NCBI RefSeq assembly: GCF_009707325.1
Contig: NZ_CP046103.1
Coordinates: 4,848,951-4,912,950 of the forward strand
Reading direction: 5' to 3'
Origin: Pseudomonas sp. IB20
Lineage (GTDB): Bacteria > Pseudomonadota > Gammaproteobacteria > Pseudomonadales > Pseudomonadaceae
Length of the DNA: 64,000 nucleotides
Shown here: positions 26,666 through 35,395 of the stretch, one piece after another
Layout of the letters: the number at the start of each line of letters is the position of its first letter
Position numbering within the stretch: the first letter of the stretch is position 1
Notes under the pieces: model-generated
The model's input: only the letters and a program-made list of their open reading frames with translations
Database searches by the model: none
Told to the model about the DNA's origin: nothing
Position numbers and translations under genes: made by a program

Positions 26666-27467
26666 GGCTGATCAGGGCAAAGATAAAACTGCCGCCGATG
26701 ATATTGCCCGCCAGGGTCGGCCCGGCAAATATCAGCCAGAAGTCCTTCCACGGTAGTTCGCCGGCAAATACCAGGTACGAGACTTCCGCCGAACCCACCA
26801 CGATATGGGTGAAATCCCCAAGCGCCATCAGGTAGGTGATCAGGACGATGATGAACATCTTCGCGCTTTCCATGGACGGGATCATCCACACCATGGTGGC
26901 GATCATCCAGCCGGAAATTATGCCCTTGGCGAACATCTGGCCGGGGTCGTTTTCCATGACCTTACGGCCGATTTCGAGGAAGGCCATGTCGGTCTTGGTG
27001 TCGAAGATCGGCAAGTGCAGCATCACGTAGGCCACCAGCAAGGTGCCGCACAGGTTGCCGACTAGCACCACCGTCCACAACCGCAGCAATCGCCCGGCAT
27101 TGCTCAGGGTGGGCTTGCTCATTACCGGCAGCACGGCCGTCAGGGTGTTTTCGGTAAACAACTGCTGACGGGCGAGGATCACCGCCAGAAAACCTGCGCA
27201 GTAACCGAAGCTGGCAATCACCTTGAACCCTTCACCGTCCGGCAGCCGTGAATTTAGCAGGCCCATCCCCATCAACGACAAGCCCATGGTCAGGCCGGCG
27301 GCCAACGCCGACCACCATAAAGCGGCGACGCTGCGCTCCAGTTCCTGATCGCCCTGAGTACGGATGATTTCGTGCAGCACTGCCGCGCGAGGCGGCTGGT
27401 TCTTGTCGACGTCGTGTTGCTCTTCCTGCGACAAGTTGGGGGTCTTGCCGTCTTCTTGCGTGGCCAT
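26580..27467 (-). CDS. yfdC: Formate/nitrite-transporter family channel, YfdC-like
   Basis: A 295-residue inner-membrane protein of the FocA/NirC fold, closest in pattern to E. coli YfdC. Marks are the N-terminal charged segment, RAAVLHEIIRTQGDQELERS, ARQQLFTENTLTAVLPVM, ISGWMIATMVWM and ALGDFTHIVVGS, then AGNIIGGSFIFALISHAQIR. Transport of formate, nitrite or another small anion is possible; YfdC's substrate is not certain. Start 27467 (MATQEDG) has AGG about 10 bases upstream; an alternative start lies at 27518. It is convergent with the antiporter in the original order. Confidence 0.86.
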   Translation of the reverse strand: MATQEDGKTPNLSQEEQHDVDKNQPPRAAVLHEIIRTQGDQELERSVAALWWSALAAGLTMGLSLMGMGLLNSRLPDGEGFKVIASFGYCAGFLAVILARQQLFTENTLTAVLPVMSKPTLSNAGRLLRLWTVVLVGNLCGTLLVAYVMLHLPIFDTKTDMAFLEIGRKVMENDPGQMFAKGIISGWMIATMVWMIPSMESAKMFIIVLITYLMALGDFTHIVVGSAEVSYLVFAGELPWKDFWLIFAGPTLAGNIIGGSFIFALISHAQIRSESSLPGKAAADPRHPQQINKGQ

Positions 27468-27543
27468 GGGTCGTACCTGAACGGGGGTGTTGTTCAGGTA
27501 CGACCTGTCGCCCATCAAGAGCGTTCACTGGTCAGCCACACGA

Positions 27544-27948
27544 TTAGTCTTTGATGCCGTCTTCTTGAAACTGGTCTTTCACGTACTTGATCTCGGTACG
27601 GCCGTGGGGCGCCGGCAAGCCGTCTTCACCCAGGTTGACGAAGACCATTTTTTCCACGGTCAAAATGCTCTTGCGGGTGATCTTGTTGCGCACTTCGCAG
27701 GTCAGGGTGATCGAGGTGCGGCCGAACTCGGTGGCGGTGATGCCCAGCTCGATGATATCGCCCTGGCGCGAGGCGCTGACGAAGTTGATTTCGGAGATGT
27801 ACTTGGTCACCACCCGCTGGTTGCCCAATTGGACAATCGCATAAATGGCCGCTTCTTCATCGATCCAGCGCAGCAAGCTGCCGCCGAACAGGGTGCCGTT
27901 GGGGTTGAGGTCTTCAGGTTTTACCCATTTGCGGGTGTGGAAGTTCAT
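27544..27948 (-). CDS. Hotdog-fold acyl-CoA thioesterase (YciA-like)
   Basis: A 134-residue single-hotdog enzyme hydrolysing acyl-CoA to free acid and CoA. The family pattern NPNGTLFGGSLLRWIDEEAA (about residues 15-34) carries the catalytic Asp/Glu region on the central helix. It is followed by the strand NFVSASRQGDIIELGI. Length fits YciA-type enzymes. Start ATG 27948. It lies between yfdC and the ahcY leader; chain-length preference unknown. Confidence 0.85.
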   Translation of the reverse strand: MNFHTRKWVKPEDLNPNGTLFGGSLLRWIDEEAAIYAIVQLGNQRVVTKYISEINFVSASRQGDIIELGITATEFGRTSITLTCEVRNKITRKSILTVEKMVFVNLGEDGLPAPHGRTEIKYVKDQFQEDGIKD

Positions 27949-28004
27949 GGGGGCTCCGGGGTTGAGGTGCTTGGGAGATAGAGTAATGGCCCCAGCTTCA
28001 AGTT

Positions 28005-28068
28005 TTAAGCGACAAGCTGCAAGTAAAAGCCGAATCGTTTTAACTTGCCGCTTGTAGCTTGTCGCTTG
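28005..28068. repeat. Imperfect long inverted repeat
   Basis: AAGCGACAAGCTGCAAGTAAAA (28007-28028) pairs with TTTTAACTTGCCGCTTGTAGCTTGTCGCTT (28038-28067), with a short bulge. It is a different repeat type from the REP copies, and lies between the thioesterase gene and the ahcY promoter region. Confidence 0.75.
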
Positions 28069-28096
28069 CCACTAGCCGGATAAAGAAAGCTATAAT
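28066..28096 (+). promoter_or_regulatory. Candidate sigma-70 promoter of ahcY
   Basis: TATAAT at 28091-28096, with TTGCCA at 28066-28071 as a weak -35 box (19-base gap). It would start transcription about 35 bases before the SAH aptamer. Confidence 0.45.
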
Positions 28097-28136
28097 CGTC
28101 TCCGATTTCGAACGGCTATTCCGTTCTCCCGCCACC

Positions 28137-28235
28137 TGTCCGAGGGGCGCTGCAGCAGGTTCAACCTGTCAGGCTCGGATGGGGCGTTGTCCAGCCTGGT
28201 TACTGGCTGGATACTAAACGCACAACGGCGCCCAT
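28137..28235 (+). promoter_or_regulatory. S-adenosylhomocysteine (SAH) riboswitch
   Basis: The leader contains the SAH-riboswitch signature: CCGAGGGGCGCTGCAGC, a small hairpin (CAGGTTCAACCTG), then TCAGGCTCGGATGGGGC. After a peripheral hairpin (CCAGCCTGG...GGCTGG) it closes with ACAACGGCGCCC, which pairs back to GGGGCGCTG. It lies directly before ahcY, its standard target in Pseudomonas. SAH binding is known to turn expression on by freeing the ribosome binding site. Here that site is GGAGG at 28251-28255. Confidence 0.93.
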
Positions 28236-28261
28236 TCGCACACTACGAATGGAGGCTCTTC

Positions 28262-29671
28262 ATGAGCGCTGTAATTACGCCTGCAGATTTCAACGACTAC
28301 AAAGTCGCCGACATGTCCCTCGCTGCCTGGGGCCGTCGCGAAACCTTTATCGCCGAATCCGAAATGCCTGCCTTGATGGGCCTGCGCCGCAAGTACGCCG
28401 CAGAGCTTCCGCTCAAAGGCGCGAAGATCCTCGGCTGCATCCACATGACCATCCAGACTGCCGTGCTGATCGAAACCCTGGTTGCCCTGGGCGCCGAAGT
28501 GCGTTGGTCGTCCTGCAACATTTTCTCGACTCAAGACCAGGCCGCTGCCGCTATCGCTGCTGCCGGTATCGCGGTTTATGCCTGGAAAGGCGAGACCGAA
28601 GAAGAGTACGAGTGGTGCCTGGAGCAAACCATCTTGAAAGATGGCAAGCCATGGGACGCCAACATGATCCTCGACGACGGCGGCGACCTGACCGAGCTGC
28701 TGCACAAGAAGTACCCGCAGATTCTCGACCGCGTCCACGGCGTGACCGAAGAAACCACCACCGGCGTGCACCGCCTGCTGGACATGCTGGCCAAGGGCGA
28801 GCTGAAAATCCCGGCCATCAACGTCAACGACTCGGTGACCAAGAGCAAGAACGACAACAAGTACGGCTGCCGTCACAGCCTGAACGATGCGATCAAGCGC
28901 GGTACCGACCACCTGCTGTCGGGCAAACAAGCCCTGGTGATCGGCTACGGTGACGTGGGCAAGGGTTCGTCCCAGTCCCTGCGTCAGGAAGGCATGATCG
29001 TTAAGGTCTCCGAAGTTGACCCGATCTGCGCCATGCAAGCCTGCATGGACGGTTTCGAAGTGGTTTCGCCGTTCATCGACGGCATCAACGACGGCACTGC
29101 AGCCAGCATCGACAAGGCCCTGCTGGGCAAGATCGACCTGATCGTGACCACCACCGGTAACGTCAATGTTTGCGACGCGAACATGCTCAAGGCCCTGAAA
29201 AAGCGCGCCGTGGTGTGCAACATCGGTCACTTCGACAACGAAATCGACACCGCTTTCATGCGCAAAAACTGGGCATGGGAAGAAGTGAAGCCACAGGTAC
29301 ACAAGGTTCACCGTACCGGTGCGGGTGATTTCGACCCACAGAACGACGACTACCTGATCCTGCTGGCTGAAGGCCGCCTGGTTAACCTGGGCAACGCCAC
29401 CGGCCACCCAAGCCGCATCATGGACGGCTCGTTCGCCAACCAGGTACTGGCGCAAATCTTCCTGTTCGACCAGAAGTACGCCGACCTGTCGCCAGCCCAG
29501 AAAGCCGAGCGCCTGACCGTGGAAGTGCTGCCGAAGAAACTCGACGAAGAAGTGGCCCTGGAAATGGTCCGCGGCTTCGGCGGCGTGGTGACTCAACTGA
29601 CCAAGACCCAGGCCGACTACATCGGCGTGACCGTCGAAGGTCCGTTCAAGCCGCACGCTTACCGCTACTGA
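28262..29671 (+). CDS. ahcY: S-adenosylhomocysteine hydrolase
   Basis: A 469-residue NAD-dependent enzyme splitting SAH into adenosine and homocysteine, relieving product inhibition of methyltransferases. Motifs: the substrate domain HMTIQTAVLIETLVALGAEV, the NAD fold GYGDVGKGS, HPSRIMDGSFANQ, and the C-terminal FKPHAYRY whose Lys/Tyr reach the NAD of the partner subunit. It includes the 40-residue insert of the longer bacterial type. ATG 28262 follows GGAGG. It is under the SAH riboswitch and upstream of metF. Confidence 0.97.
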   Translation: MSAVITPADFNDYKVADMSLAAWGRRETFIAESEMPALMGLRRKYAAELPLKGAKILGCIHMTIQTAVLIETLVALGAEVRWSSCNIFSTQDQAAAAIAAAGIAVYAWKGETEEEYEWCLEQTILKDGKPWDANMILDDGGDLTELLHKKYPQILDRVHGVTEETTTGVHRLLDMLAKGELKIPAINVNDSVTKSKNDNKYGCRHSLNDAIKRGTDHLLSGKQALVIGYGDVGKGSSQSLRQEGMIVKVSEVDPICAMQACMDGFEVVSPFIDGINDGTAASIDKALLGKIDLIVTTTGNVNVCDANMLKALKKRAVVCNIGHFDNEIDTAFMRKNWAWEEVKPQVHKVHRTGAGDFDPQNDDYLILLAEGRLVNLGNATGHPSRIMDGSFANQVLAQIFLFDQKYADLSPAQKAERLTVEVLPKKLDEEVALEMVRGFGGVVTQLTKTQADYIGVTVEGPFKPHAYRY

Positions 29672-29708
29672 TCGGCCTAGTGCCAGCTTCCATAGGGGAG
29701 CTGGCTTT

Positions 29709-29803
29709 TGTGGGCGCTGGCTTGCCTGCGATAGCATCGCCTTGAGACCCGGTATGACTGAAACACCGAGGTGACTGCATCGCGGGCAAGCCCGCTCCCA
29801 CAC
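29709..29803. repeat. REP inverted pair
   Basis: Inverted REP copies in the 161-base gap between ahcY and metF. Confidence 0.8.
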
Positions 29804-29832
29804 CGGTATTCTGAGTTTCCATAGGTACGACC

Positions 29833-30678
29833 ATGTCCCAAGACCGTCGCTACAGCTTCGAGTTCTTCCCGACCAAGACCGATGCTGGGCATGAAAAACT
29901 GATGGCGACTGCCAAGCAGTTGGCCAGCTACAACCCCGACTTCTTCTCCTGCACCTACGGCGCCGGCGGCTCTACCCGTGATCGCACGATCAACACCGTG
30001 TTGCAGCTGGAAAGCGAAGTCAAAGTTCCCGCCGCTCCGCACTTGTCGTGCGTAGGCGACAGCAAGGCCGACCTGCGCAGCCTGCTGACCCAGTACAAAC
30101 AAGCCGGCATCAAGCGCATCGTCGCCCTGCGTGGTGACTTGCCGTCCGGCATGGGCATGGCCAGCGGCGAGCTGCGCTACGCCAATGACCTGGTGAGTTT
30201 CATCCGTGAAGAGAGCGGCGATCACTTCCATATCGAAGTGGCGGCTTACCCGGAGATGCACCCCCAGGCACGCAATTTCGAAGACGATCTGCAGAACTTC
30301 GTGCGCAAGGCCAACGCCGGCGCCAACAGCGCGATCACCCAGTACTTCTTCAACGCCGACAGCTACTTCTACTTCGTCGAGCGTGTACGGGCCATGGGTG
30401 TGAACATCCCGATCGTGCCGGGCATCATGCCGATCACCAACTACAGCAAGCTGGCGCGCTTCTCCGACGCTTGCGGTGCTGAAATCCCACGCTGGGTGCG
30501 CAAGCAACTGGAAGCCTATGGCGATGACGTCAAGAGCATCCAGGCATTCGGCGAGCAGGTTATCAGCCAGATGTGCGAACAACTGCTGCAAGGTGGCGCA
30601 CCAGGGTTGCACTTCTACACCCTGAACCAGGCTGAGCCTAGCCTGGCCATCTGGAACAACCTCAAGCTGCCGCGCTAA
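29833..30678 (+). CDS. metF: 5,10-methylenetetrahydrofolate reductase
   Basis: A 281-residue FAD enzyme reducing methylene-THF to methyl-THF, the methyl donor for homocysteine remethylation. It starts MSQDRRYSFEFFPTKTD with the catalytic Glu of EFFP, then TYGAGGSTRDRT and the folate-site segment ALRGDLPSGMG. C-terminal PGIMPITNYSKLARFS is typical. Together with ahcY it regenerates methionine from SAH. It ends at a terminator; the 3' end and terminator are copied in the 170-base repeat that follows. Confidence 0.96.
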   Translation: MSQDRRYSFEFFPTKTDAGHEKLMATAKQLASYNPDFFSCTYGAGGSTRDRTINTVLQLESEVKVPAAPHLSCVGDSKADLRSLLTQYKQAGIKRIVALRGDLPSGMGMASGELRYANDLVSFIREESGDHFHIEVAAYPEMHPQARNFEDDLQNFVRKANAGANSAITQYFFNADSYFYFVERVRAMGVNIPIVPGIMPITNYSKLARFSDACGAEIPRWVRKQLEAYGDDVKSIQAFGEQVISQMCEQLLQGGAPGLHFYTLNQAEPSLAIWNNLKLPR

Positions 30679-30985
30679 GGCTTGCTCCGTTACTCAAGGG
30701 CCCTCGTCAATACGAGGGCCTTTTGGTTTTAAATACGCCACATCGACTCGCTCGCAAATGCTCGTGCCAGAGCTTCTCTTTAGCGCTCTAGCATCGTAAC
30801 CTCAGGGTATGCCAGTGGCCATCTGGAACAACCTCAAGCTGCCGCGCTAAGGCTTGCTCCGTTACTCAAGGGCCCTCGTCAATACGAGGGCCTTTTGGTT
30901 TTAAATACGCCACATCGACTCGCTCGCAAATGCTCGTGCCAGAGCTTCTCTTTAGCGCTCTAGCATCGTAACCTCAGGGTATGCC
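30644..30985. repeat. 170-base direct duplication with a 2-base gap
   Basis: Bases 30644-30813 and 30816-30985 are identical, separated by AG. The unit runs from the last codons of metF through the terminator to the ATGCC that opens the next gene. The first copy therefore holds a false start and the second a stray metF tail. Confidence 0.95.
30696..30724 (+). terminator. Intrinsic terminator after metF
   Basis: GGCCCTCGT-CAAT-ACGAGGGCC hairpin followed by TTTTGGTTTT. An exact second copy lies at 30868-30896 through the duplication. Confidence 0.9.
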
Positions 30986-31772
30986 CGTCATTCTTAAGCT
31001 GTTGACCGCTGTGCTTTTTACTTGCCTGAGCTTCACCGCTTACGGCGAGAAATTGCGCATTGTCACCGAGCCCTGGGCACCTTATGTGTACGACGATAAC
31101 GGCAGCATGCGCGGCCTGGATTATGAAACCACGGTGATCGTGTTCCAGCGCCTGGGCGTGGACGTGGAGTGGCAATTCCTGCCCTGGAAACGCTGCCTGG
31201 CCATGCTCGAGCAAGGCCACGCCGATGGCGCGCTGGACATTTTCCACAGCCATGAGCGCGACGCCCTGCTGCTTTACCCCAGCGAGCCGCTGTCGGACGT
31301 CGAGTTCGTACTGTTCTACGCCAACGACCGCCCTCACCCGGCCGAAACCCTCGACGACCTGCGCGGGCTGACTGTCGGCAATTCGCCGGGCTACCTGTAT
31401 GGCGACGCCTTCAGCGACTCCACCCTGTTCAACCGCGAGCCGGCGCCCAGCCATGAAGCCAACTTCGGCAAACTGTCGCTGGGGCGTGTCGATCTGGTGA
31501 TCACGGACCGCCGGGTCGGCCAGCATGTGATCAAGGCCATGGGCCTGGAAGGCAAGGTCAGCCAGGCGCCCCTCGTGGTCAGCCGCCAGCCGCAATTTCT
31601 CGCCGTGCGCCGTGGCGCGGGCATGGACCTGCTGGTGCAACGCTTCGCCGCCGAGCTCAAGCGCTTTAAACAAGAGCCCACCTACGCCGCCTTGAGCGCC
31701 AAATATGGCGGAATTCAAGCGATTACGGCCTCAGAACACACCGTTGAGCAGCAGGAAAGCGGCGCGCCGTGA
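30981..31772 (+). CDS. Periplasmic solute-binding protein (SBP_bac_3), orphan
   Basis: A 263-residue exported protein with signal peptide MPVILKLLTAVLFTCLSFTAYG. The mature protein begins EKLRIVTEPWAPYVYDDNGS, the family 3 binding-protein opening, with the partner segment GLDYETTVIVFQRLGVDVEW. It resembles the protein at 3773-4510 in size and the WAP-Y/F entry motif. No permease or ATPase lies nearby. The ligand is unknown; amino acids or related compounds are typical. Confidence 0.82.
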   Translation: MPVILKLLTAVLFTCLSFTAYGEKLRIVTEPWAPYVYDDNGSMRGLDYETTVIVFQRLGVDVEWQFLPWKRCLAMLEQGHADGALDIFHSHERDALLLYPSEPLSDVEFVLFYANDRPHPAETLDDLRGLTVGNSPGYLYGDAFSDSTLFNREPAPSHEANFGKLSLGRVDLVITDRRVGQHVIKAMGLEGKVSQAPLVVSRQPQFLAVRRGAGMDLLVQRFAAELKRFKQEPTYAALSAKYGGIQAITASEHTVEQQESGAP

Positions 31773-31993
31773 TTGCTCTGTTATACTCCGACCTTTCCGC
31801 CAGGCTCACGCCCGGCCGCTGAGGTCTTGAAAAAGGCACCTAACCTAGCTACTGCGCAGCTTTCAGCCCGCGCGAGCCAGTGGAGTGCCCGCCAGACGCA
31901 GCAGGACCGGACGGGGTTGCGCTCCCCTAAGCGCCATTCACGCCCGGCAAGATTATCCCTTTGGGCCAAGCCCTAACTAAAACAGGATTACTC
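31773..31993 (+). promoter_or_regulatory. Long leader of rhlE with a likely -10 box
   Basis: TATACT at 31782-31787 could be a -10 element, leaving a transcript leader of about 200 bases before rhlE. I see no convincing -35 box. Long leaders are common for cold- or growth-regulated DEAD-box genes, but no cold-box element is identified. Confidence 0.35.
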
Positions 31994-33886
31994 ATGTCCT
32001 TTGCTTCCCTCGGTCTCTCCGAGGCTTTAGTCCGCGCCATCGAGGCGGCGGGCTATACCGAGCCTACTCCGGTGCAACAGCGGGCCATTCCCGCCGTGTT
32101 GCAAGGTCGCGACCTGATGGTTGCGGCTCAGACAGGTACTGGTAAAACCGGTGGTTTCGCCCTCCCGATTCTGGAGCGCTTGTTCCCCAACGGTCACCCG
32201 GACAAATCCCAGCGTCACGGTCCGCGCCAACCGCGCGTACTGGTCCTGACCCCTACCCGCGAACTCGCCGCCCAAGTGCACGACAGCTTCAAGCTGTATG
32301 CCCGCGACTTGAAGTTCGTCAGCGCTTGCATCTTCGGCGGCGTCGGCATGAACCCACAGGTCCAGGCCATGTCCCGCGGTGTTGACGTGCTGGTCGCCTG
32401 CCCGGGTCGCTTGCTCGACCTGTGCGGCCAAGGCAGCGTTGACTTGTCCCACGTGGAAATCCTCGTGCTGGACGAAGCCGACCGTATGCTCGACATGGGC
32501 TTTGTCCATGACGTGAAAAAGGTCCTCGCGCGCCTGCCGGCCAAACGTCAGAACCTGCTGTTCTCGGCCACGTTCTCCAACGACATCACCGCTTTGGCGG
32601 GCAAGTTGTTGCACAACCCAGAGCGCATTGAAGTCACGCCGCCGAACACCACGGTTGAGCGTATCGAGCAGCGTGTCTTCCGCCTGGCCGCCAGCCACAA
32701 GCGTTCGCTGCTGGCCCACCTGATCACCGCAGGCGCCTGGGAACAGGTGCTGGTGTTCACCCGCACCAAGCACGGCGCCAACCGCCTGGCCGAGTACCTG
32801 GACAAGCACGGCCTCACCGCCGTCGCCATCCACGGCAACAAGAGCCAGAACGCGCGCACCAAAGCCCTGGCTGACTTCAAGGCCGGTGAAGTGCGCATCC
32901 TGGTTGCCACCGATATCGCCGCCCGCGGCCTGGATATCGACCAGTTGCCACACGTGGTCAACTTCGAACTGCCAAACGTCGACGAAGACTATGTGCACCG
33001 TATCGGCCGTACCGGCCGGGCTGGTCGTTCGGGCGAGGCCATTTCCCTGGTCGCACCGGACGAAGAAAAGCTGCTGAAAAGCATCGAGCGCATGACCAAG
33101 CAGAAAATCGCCGACGGCGACCTGATGGGCTTCGACTCAAGCGCCGTTGAGGCTGAGAAGCCTGAAGTGCGCGAGCGTCCGGATGTGCGCAACCCACGCA
33201 ACCCACGCGGTCCGAAGGGCGATGGCCCGAACGGCGGCGGTGGTGGCGGTGGTCGTCGCGATAAGGGCAAAGACAAAGGCGGCAAGGAAAAAGCGCCTAC
33301 CAACGGCCGTGGCGAACGCCCAGCCCGTGAGCAAAAGCCCCGTGAAGGCACCCCGGCCCGCGAACAGCGCCAGCCGAGCCAACCGCCACGCGCCACAGCC
33401 GACCGCGCGCCGGACGAGTTCCTCGACGACGACGTGGATAACTTCGGTAACCGCGTCGACTACGTGCCCCAGGCCAAGCCGGCCCAGGGCCGTGGCCGTC
33501 GTCCAGGTGCACCAGCGCCGGGCGCGGGCACAGGTTCCGGCGCTCCACGTGGCGGCCAGCCACAGGGCGGTCGTCAGAATGCTCCGCGCAACAGCAGCGG
33601 CGGCACCACCGGCACTCCGCCTGCCAAGCGCAGCGGTCCACGTAGCGGTGCGCCACGTGACGGCCAAGCTCGTCGCGACGATTCGCGCAGCAACAACCGC
33701 CGCCCAGCCCGTGATGAGCAGCCGAGTCTGTCCGAACCCGCCGTGCAGAACCCGCGCGGTGGCCCGGCGCCGAAGATCATCCACAAGGAGTCGAAAGCTG
33801 ACCGCTTCCCGACACCTGAGCAGCTGGATCAGTTGCCAGGCCGCCCTCGTGGTGAAAAACCAGCGCTGCTCACCCGCAACCGCTGA
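31994..33886 (+). CDS. rhlE: DEAD-box ATP-dependent RNA helicase RhlE
   Basis: A 630-residue cytoplasmic RNA helicase that unwinds short RNA duplexes in ribosome assembly and RNA turnover. The motifs are in order: Q motif (PTPVQQRAIP), Walker A AQTGTGKT, PTRELAAQV, DEAD (DEADRMLDMGF), SAT, ARGLD and HRIGRTGRAG. Residues from about 400 form a long Gly/Arg/Pro/Lys-rich, low-complexity tail, likely an RNA-binding disordered extension. The start at 31994 (MSFASLGLSEAL) matches the family; 31961 adds 11 residues. A strong terminator follows. Confidence 0.93.
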   Translation: MSFASLGLSEALVRAIEAAGYTEPTPVQQRAIPAVLQGRDLMVAAQTGTGKTGGFALPILERLFPNGHPDKSQRHGPRQPRVLVLTPTRELAAQVHDSFKLYARDLKFVSACIFGGVGMNPQVQAMSRGVDVLVACPGRLLDLCGQGSVDLSHVEILVLDEADRMLDMGFVHDVKKVLARLPAKRQNLLFSATFSNDITALAGKLLHNPERIEVTPPNTTVERIEQRVFRLAASHKRSLLAHLITAGAWEQVLVFTRTKHGANRLAEYLDKHGLTAVAIHGNKSQNARTKALADFKAGEVRILVATDIAARGLDIDQLPHVVNFELPNVDEDYVHRIGRTGRAGRSGEAISLVAPDEEKLLKSIERMTKQKIADGDLMGFDSSAVEAEKPEVRERPDVRNPRNPRGPKGDGPNGGGGGGGRRDKGKDKGGKEKAPTNGRGERPAREQKPREGTPAREQRQPSQPPRATADRAPDEFLDDDVDNFGNRVDYVPQAKPAQGRGRRPGAPAPGAGTGSGAPRGGQPQGGRQNAPRNSSGGTTGTPPAKRSGPRSGAPRDGQARRDDSRSNNRRPARDEQPSLSEPAVQNPRGGPAPKIIHKESKADRFPTPEQLDQLPGRPRGEKPALLTRNR

Positions 33887-33905
33887 GTTTTAGACGGCAA
33901 AAAAA

Positions 33906-33930
33906 ACGCCCCGATTAATCGGGGCGTTTT
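33906..33930. terminator. Two-way intrinsic terminator after rhlE
   Basis: ACGCCCCGATTAATCGGGGCGT perfect hairpin with an A run before and a T run after, between convergent rhlE and the NTF2-like gene. Confidence 0.93.
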
Positions 33931-33947
33931 TGCATCCGGCGGTTAAG

Positions 33948-34322
33948 TTATTGTTCAGTCGCGTCACCCGCCTTATGAAAAAGTTTGGCGAAGATCATCC
34001 AGCGCCCCTCAACTTTCATAAGATTCAAATAGTCGACCATTACATTATTGAACAAGCGCAGGCGCACCTTCACGATGGCCATTTCCGAGGACATCACGTC
34101 AATCATCAGCACTTCATCAAGTTGCGGAAAGCCGCCCTCATAGGGTGACTTACGGCCTTGAACCATGGCGCGATACTCAGCAAAAGGCCGCACAACCACG
34201 TCCGCATTCTGCGCGCTATAGAGCACGCAGCCACGGTGAAACACCTGATCGAACTTGTTCAAGTCCTGGGTTTGCAACACATCAAAGTAGTCTTTCAGAA
34301 ACGCCTGAATTTCATCTATCAC
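33948..34322 (-). CDS. NTF2-like (SnoaL/lumazine-binding-like) protein
   Basis: A 124-residue protein of the cone-shaped NTF2-like fold. It starts MIDEIQAFLKDYFDVLQTQD, followed by the FHRGCVLYSAQ segment and a C-terminal sheet ending VDYLNLMKVEGRWMIFAKLFH. No signal peptide. Such proteins may be enzymes or ligand binders and cannot be assigned from sequence alone. It is divergent from the LysR gene at 34448 across 125 bases, so that regulator may control it. Confidence 0.72.
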   Translation of the reverse strand: MIDEIQAFLKDYFDVLQTQDLNKFDQVFHRGCVLYSAQNADVVVRPFAEYRAMVQGRKSPYEGGFPQLDEVLMIDVMSSEMAIVKVRLRLFNNVMVDYLNLMKVEGRWMIFAKLFHKAGDATEQ

Positions 34323-34447
34323 GATTCAAAACTCCCGATTTCAACACAGGGCTATTTAAATAAATAACCGGTCGCGCATTATCGTTAGTCCCTTTATTTC
34401 ACGTATAGCGGCTATTATTGGGTTTTTATGTGAAAGGAATTCACACA

Positions 34448-35332
34448 ATGAAACTCCCTCCTCTCGCCGCGTTACGTGCCTTCGAGGCATTGGCTCGACT
34501 GGGCAAGGTGAACCTGGCAGCGATTGAACTGCATGTGACCCACAGTGCGGTCAGCCACCAGATTCGCTCTCTCGAGGAGTATTTGGGTATCGCCTTGGTG
34601 ATGCGCAACAAACGCTCCCTGATACTGACTGATGAGGGACGTGTGTATGCCTACCAGATCAGGCAAGCACTGGGCGAGATCGCAGGCGTCACGGAAAAGC
34701 TCCTGGCGAAGACCAAGCACCCGCAACTGACCGTGTCGGTGCTGCCCTCCTATGCCATGCATTGGTTGCTGCCGCGTTTGCATGATTTCAGAAGCGCCCA
34801 CCCCGAGCTGCACCTGAGATTGGAGTCGGGCATGGAGTTCGCCAGCTTCGGGCAGGGCCCGCTCGACTGCGCCATCCGCTTCGGCCATGGGCAATGGCCC
34901 GATGTGCATTGCGAGACGCTGATGGATGACTCATTGCTGGTGGTCGCCGCGCGCGACTTCAATCACGGCGTGTTGCCCGACACTGCGCAAGCCATCTTGG
35001 AGCAGCCACTGCTGCACGCCAGTGAAAGCTGGCCAATTTGGCTCGGCGCAGCCGGCGCGGAAGAACAACGCCCTCAAGCCTCGCTGGAGTTCACCGACTC
35101 TACGTTGATGCTTGAAGCGGTCAGGCTGGGGTATGGCGTCGCGCTGACCCGCCGCTCGATTGCTCACTCACTGATTCAACGTGGGGACTTGGTCAGGCTC
35201 ACCGATATCGAACCGGTGCACACTTCACGCTACTTTCTGGTCTGGCCGGTCGGCAGTAAACATTCAGCGCAGTTAACCTCGCTGCACACCTGGCTCAAAG
35301 AGCAAGTGGTGATCTATAAGGCCAGTTTATAA
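34448..35332 (+). CDS. LysR-family regulator, GcvA-like
   Basis: A 294-residue LysR-type regulator. The N-terminal winged helix opens MKLPPLAALRAFEALARLGK with recognition helix HVTHSAVSHQIRSLEEYLG, the pattern of the GcvA subgroup. The C-terminal co-inducer domain begins LTVSVLPSYAMHWLLPRL. Start 34448 fits the family; the in-frame start at 34418 is in the leader. The divergent NTF2-like gene is the likeliest target by the usual LysR arrangement. Effector unknown. Confidence 0.85.
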   Translation: MKLPPLAALRAFEALARLGKVNLAAIELHVTHSAVSHQIRSLEEYLGIALVMRNKRSLILTDEGRVYAYQIRQALGEIAGVTEKLLAKTKHPQLTVSVLPSYAMHWLLPRLHDFRSAHPELHLRLESGMEFASFGQGPLDCAIRFGHGQWPDVHCETLMDDSLLVVAARDFNHGVLPDTAQAILEQPLLHASESWPIWLGAAGAEEQRPQASLEFTDSTLMLEAVRLGYGVALTRRSIAHSLIQRGDLVRLTDIEPVHTSRYFLVWPVGSKHSAQLTSLHTWLKEQVVIYKASL

Positions 35333-35345
35333 GCAGGCAGACAGT

Positions 35346-35373
35346 AAAACGCCGACCCTGAGGTCGGCGTTTT
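35346..35373. terminator. Two-way intrinsic terminator
   Basis: AAAACGCCGACC-CTGA-GGTCGGCGTTTT between the convergent LysR and yceI genes. Confidence 0.93.
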
Positions 35374-35395
35374 GAGTGTGAAGCAGCGAAAGTAA

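Noticed and set aside
28214..29803. 529-codon open frame on the minus strand
   Set aside because: Antisense shadow of ahcY and its riboswitch leader; the real gene is certain.
30809..30985. Alternative start of the 30981 binding protein in the first repeat copy
   Set aside because: The ATG in copy 1 leads directly into copied metF tail sequence and not into the binding-protein frame.
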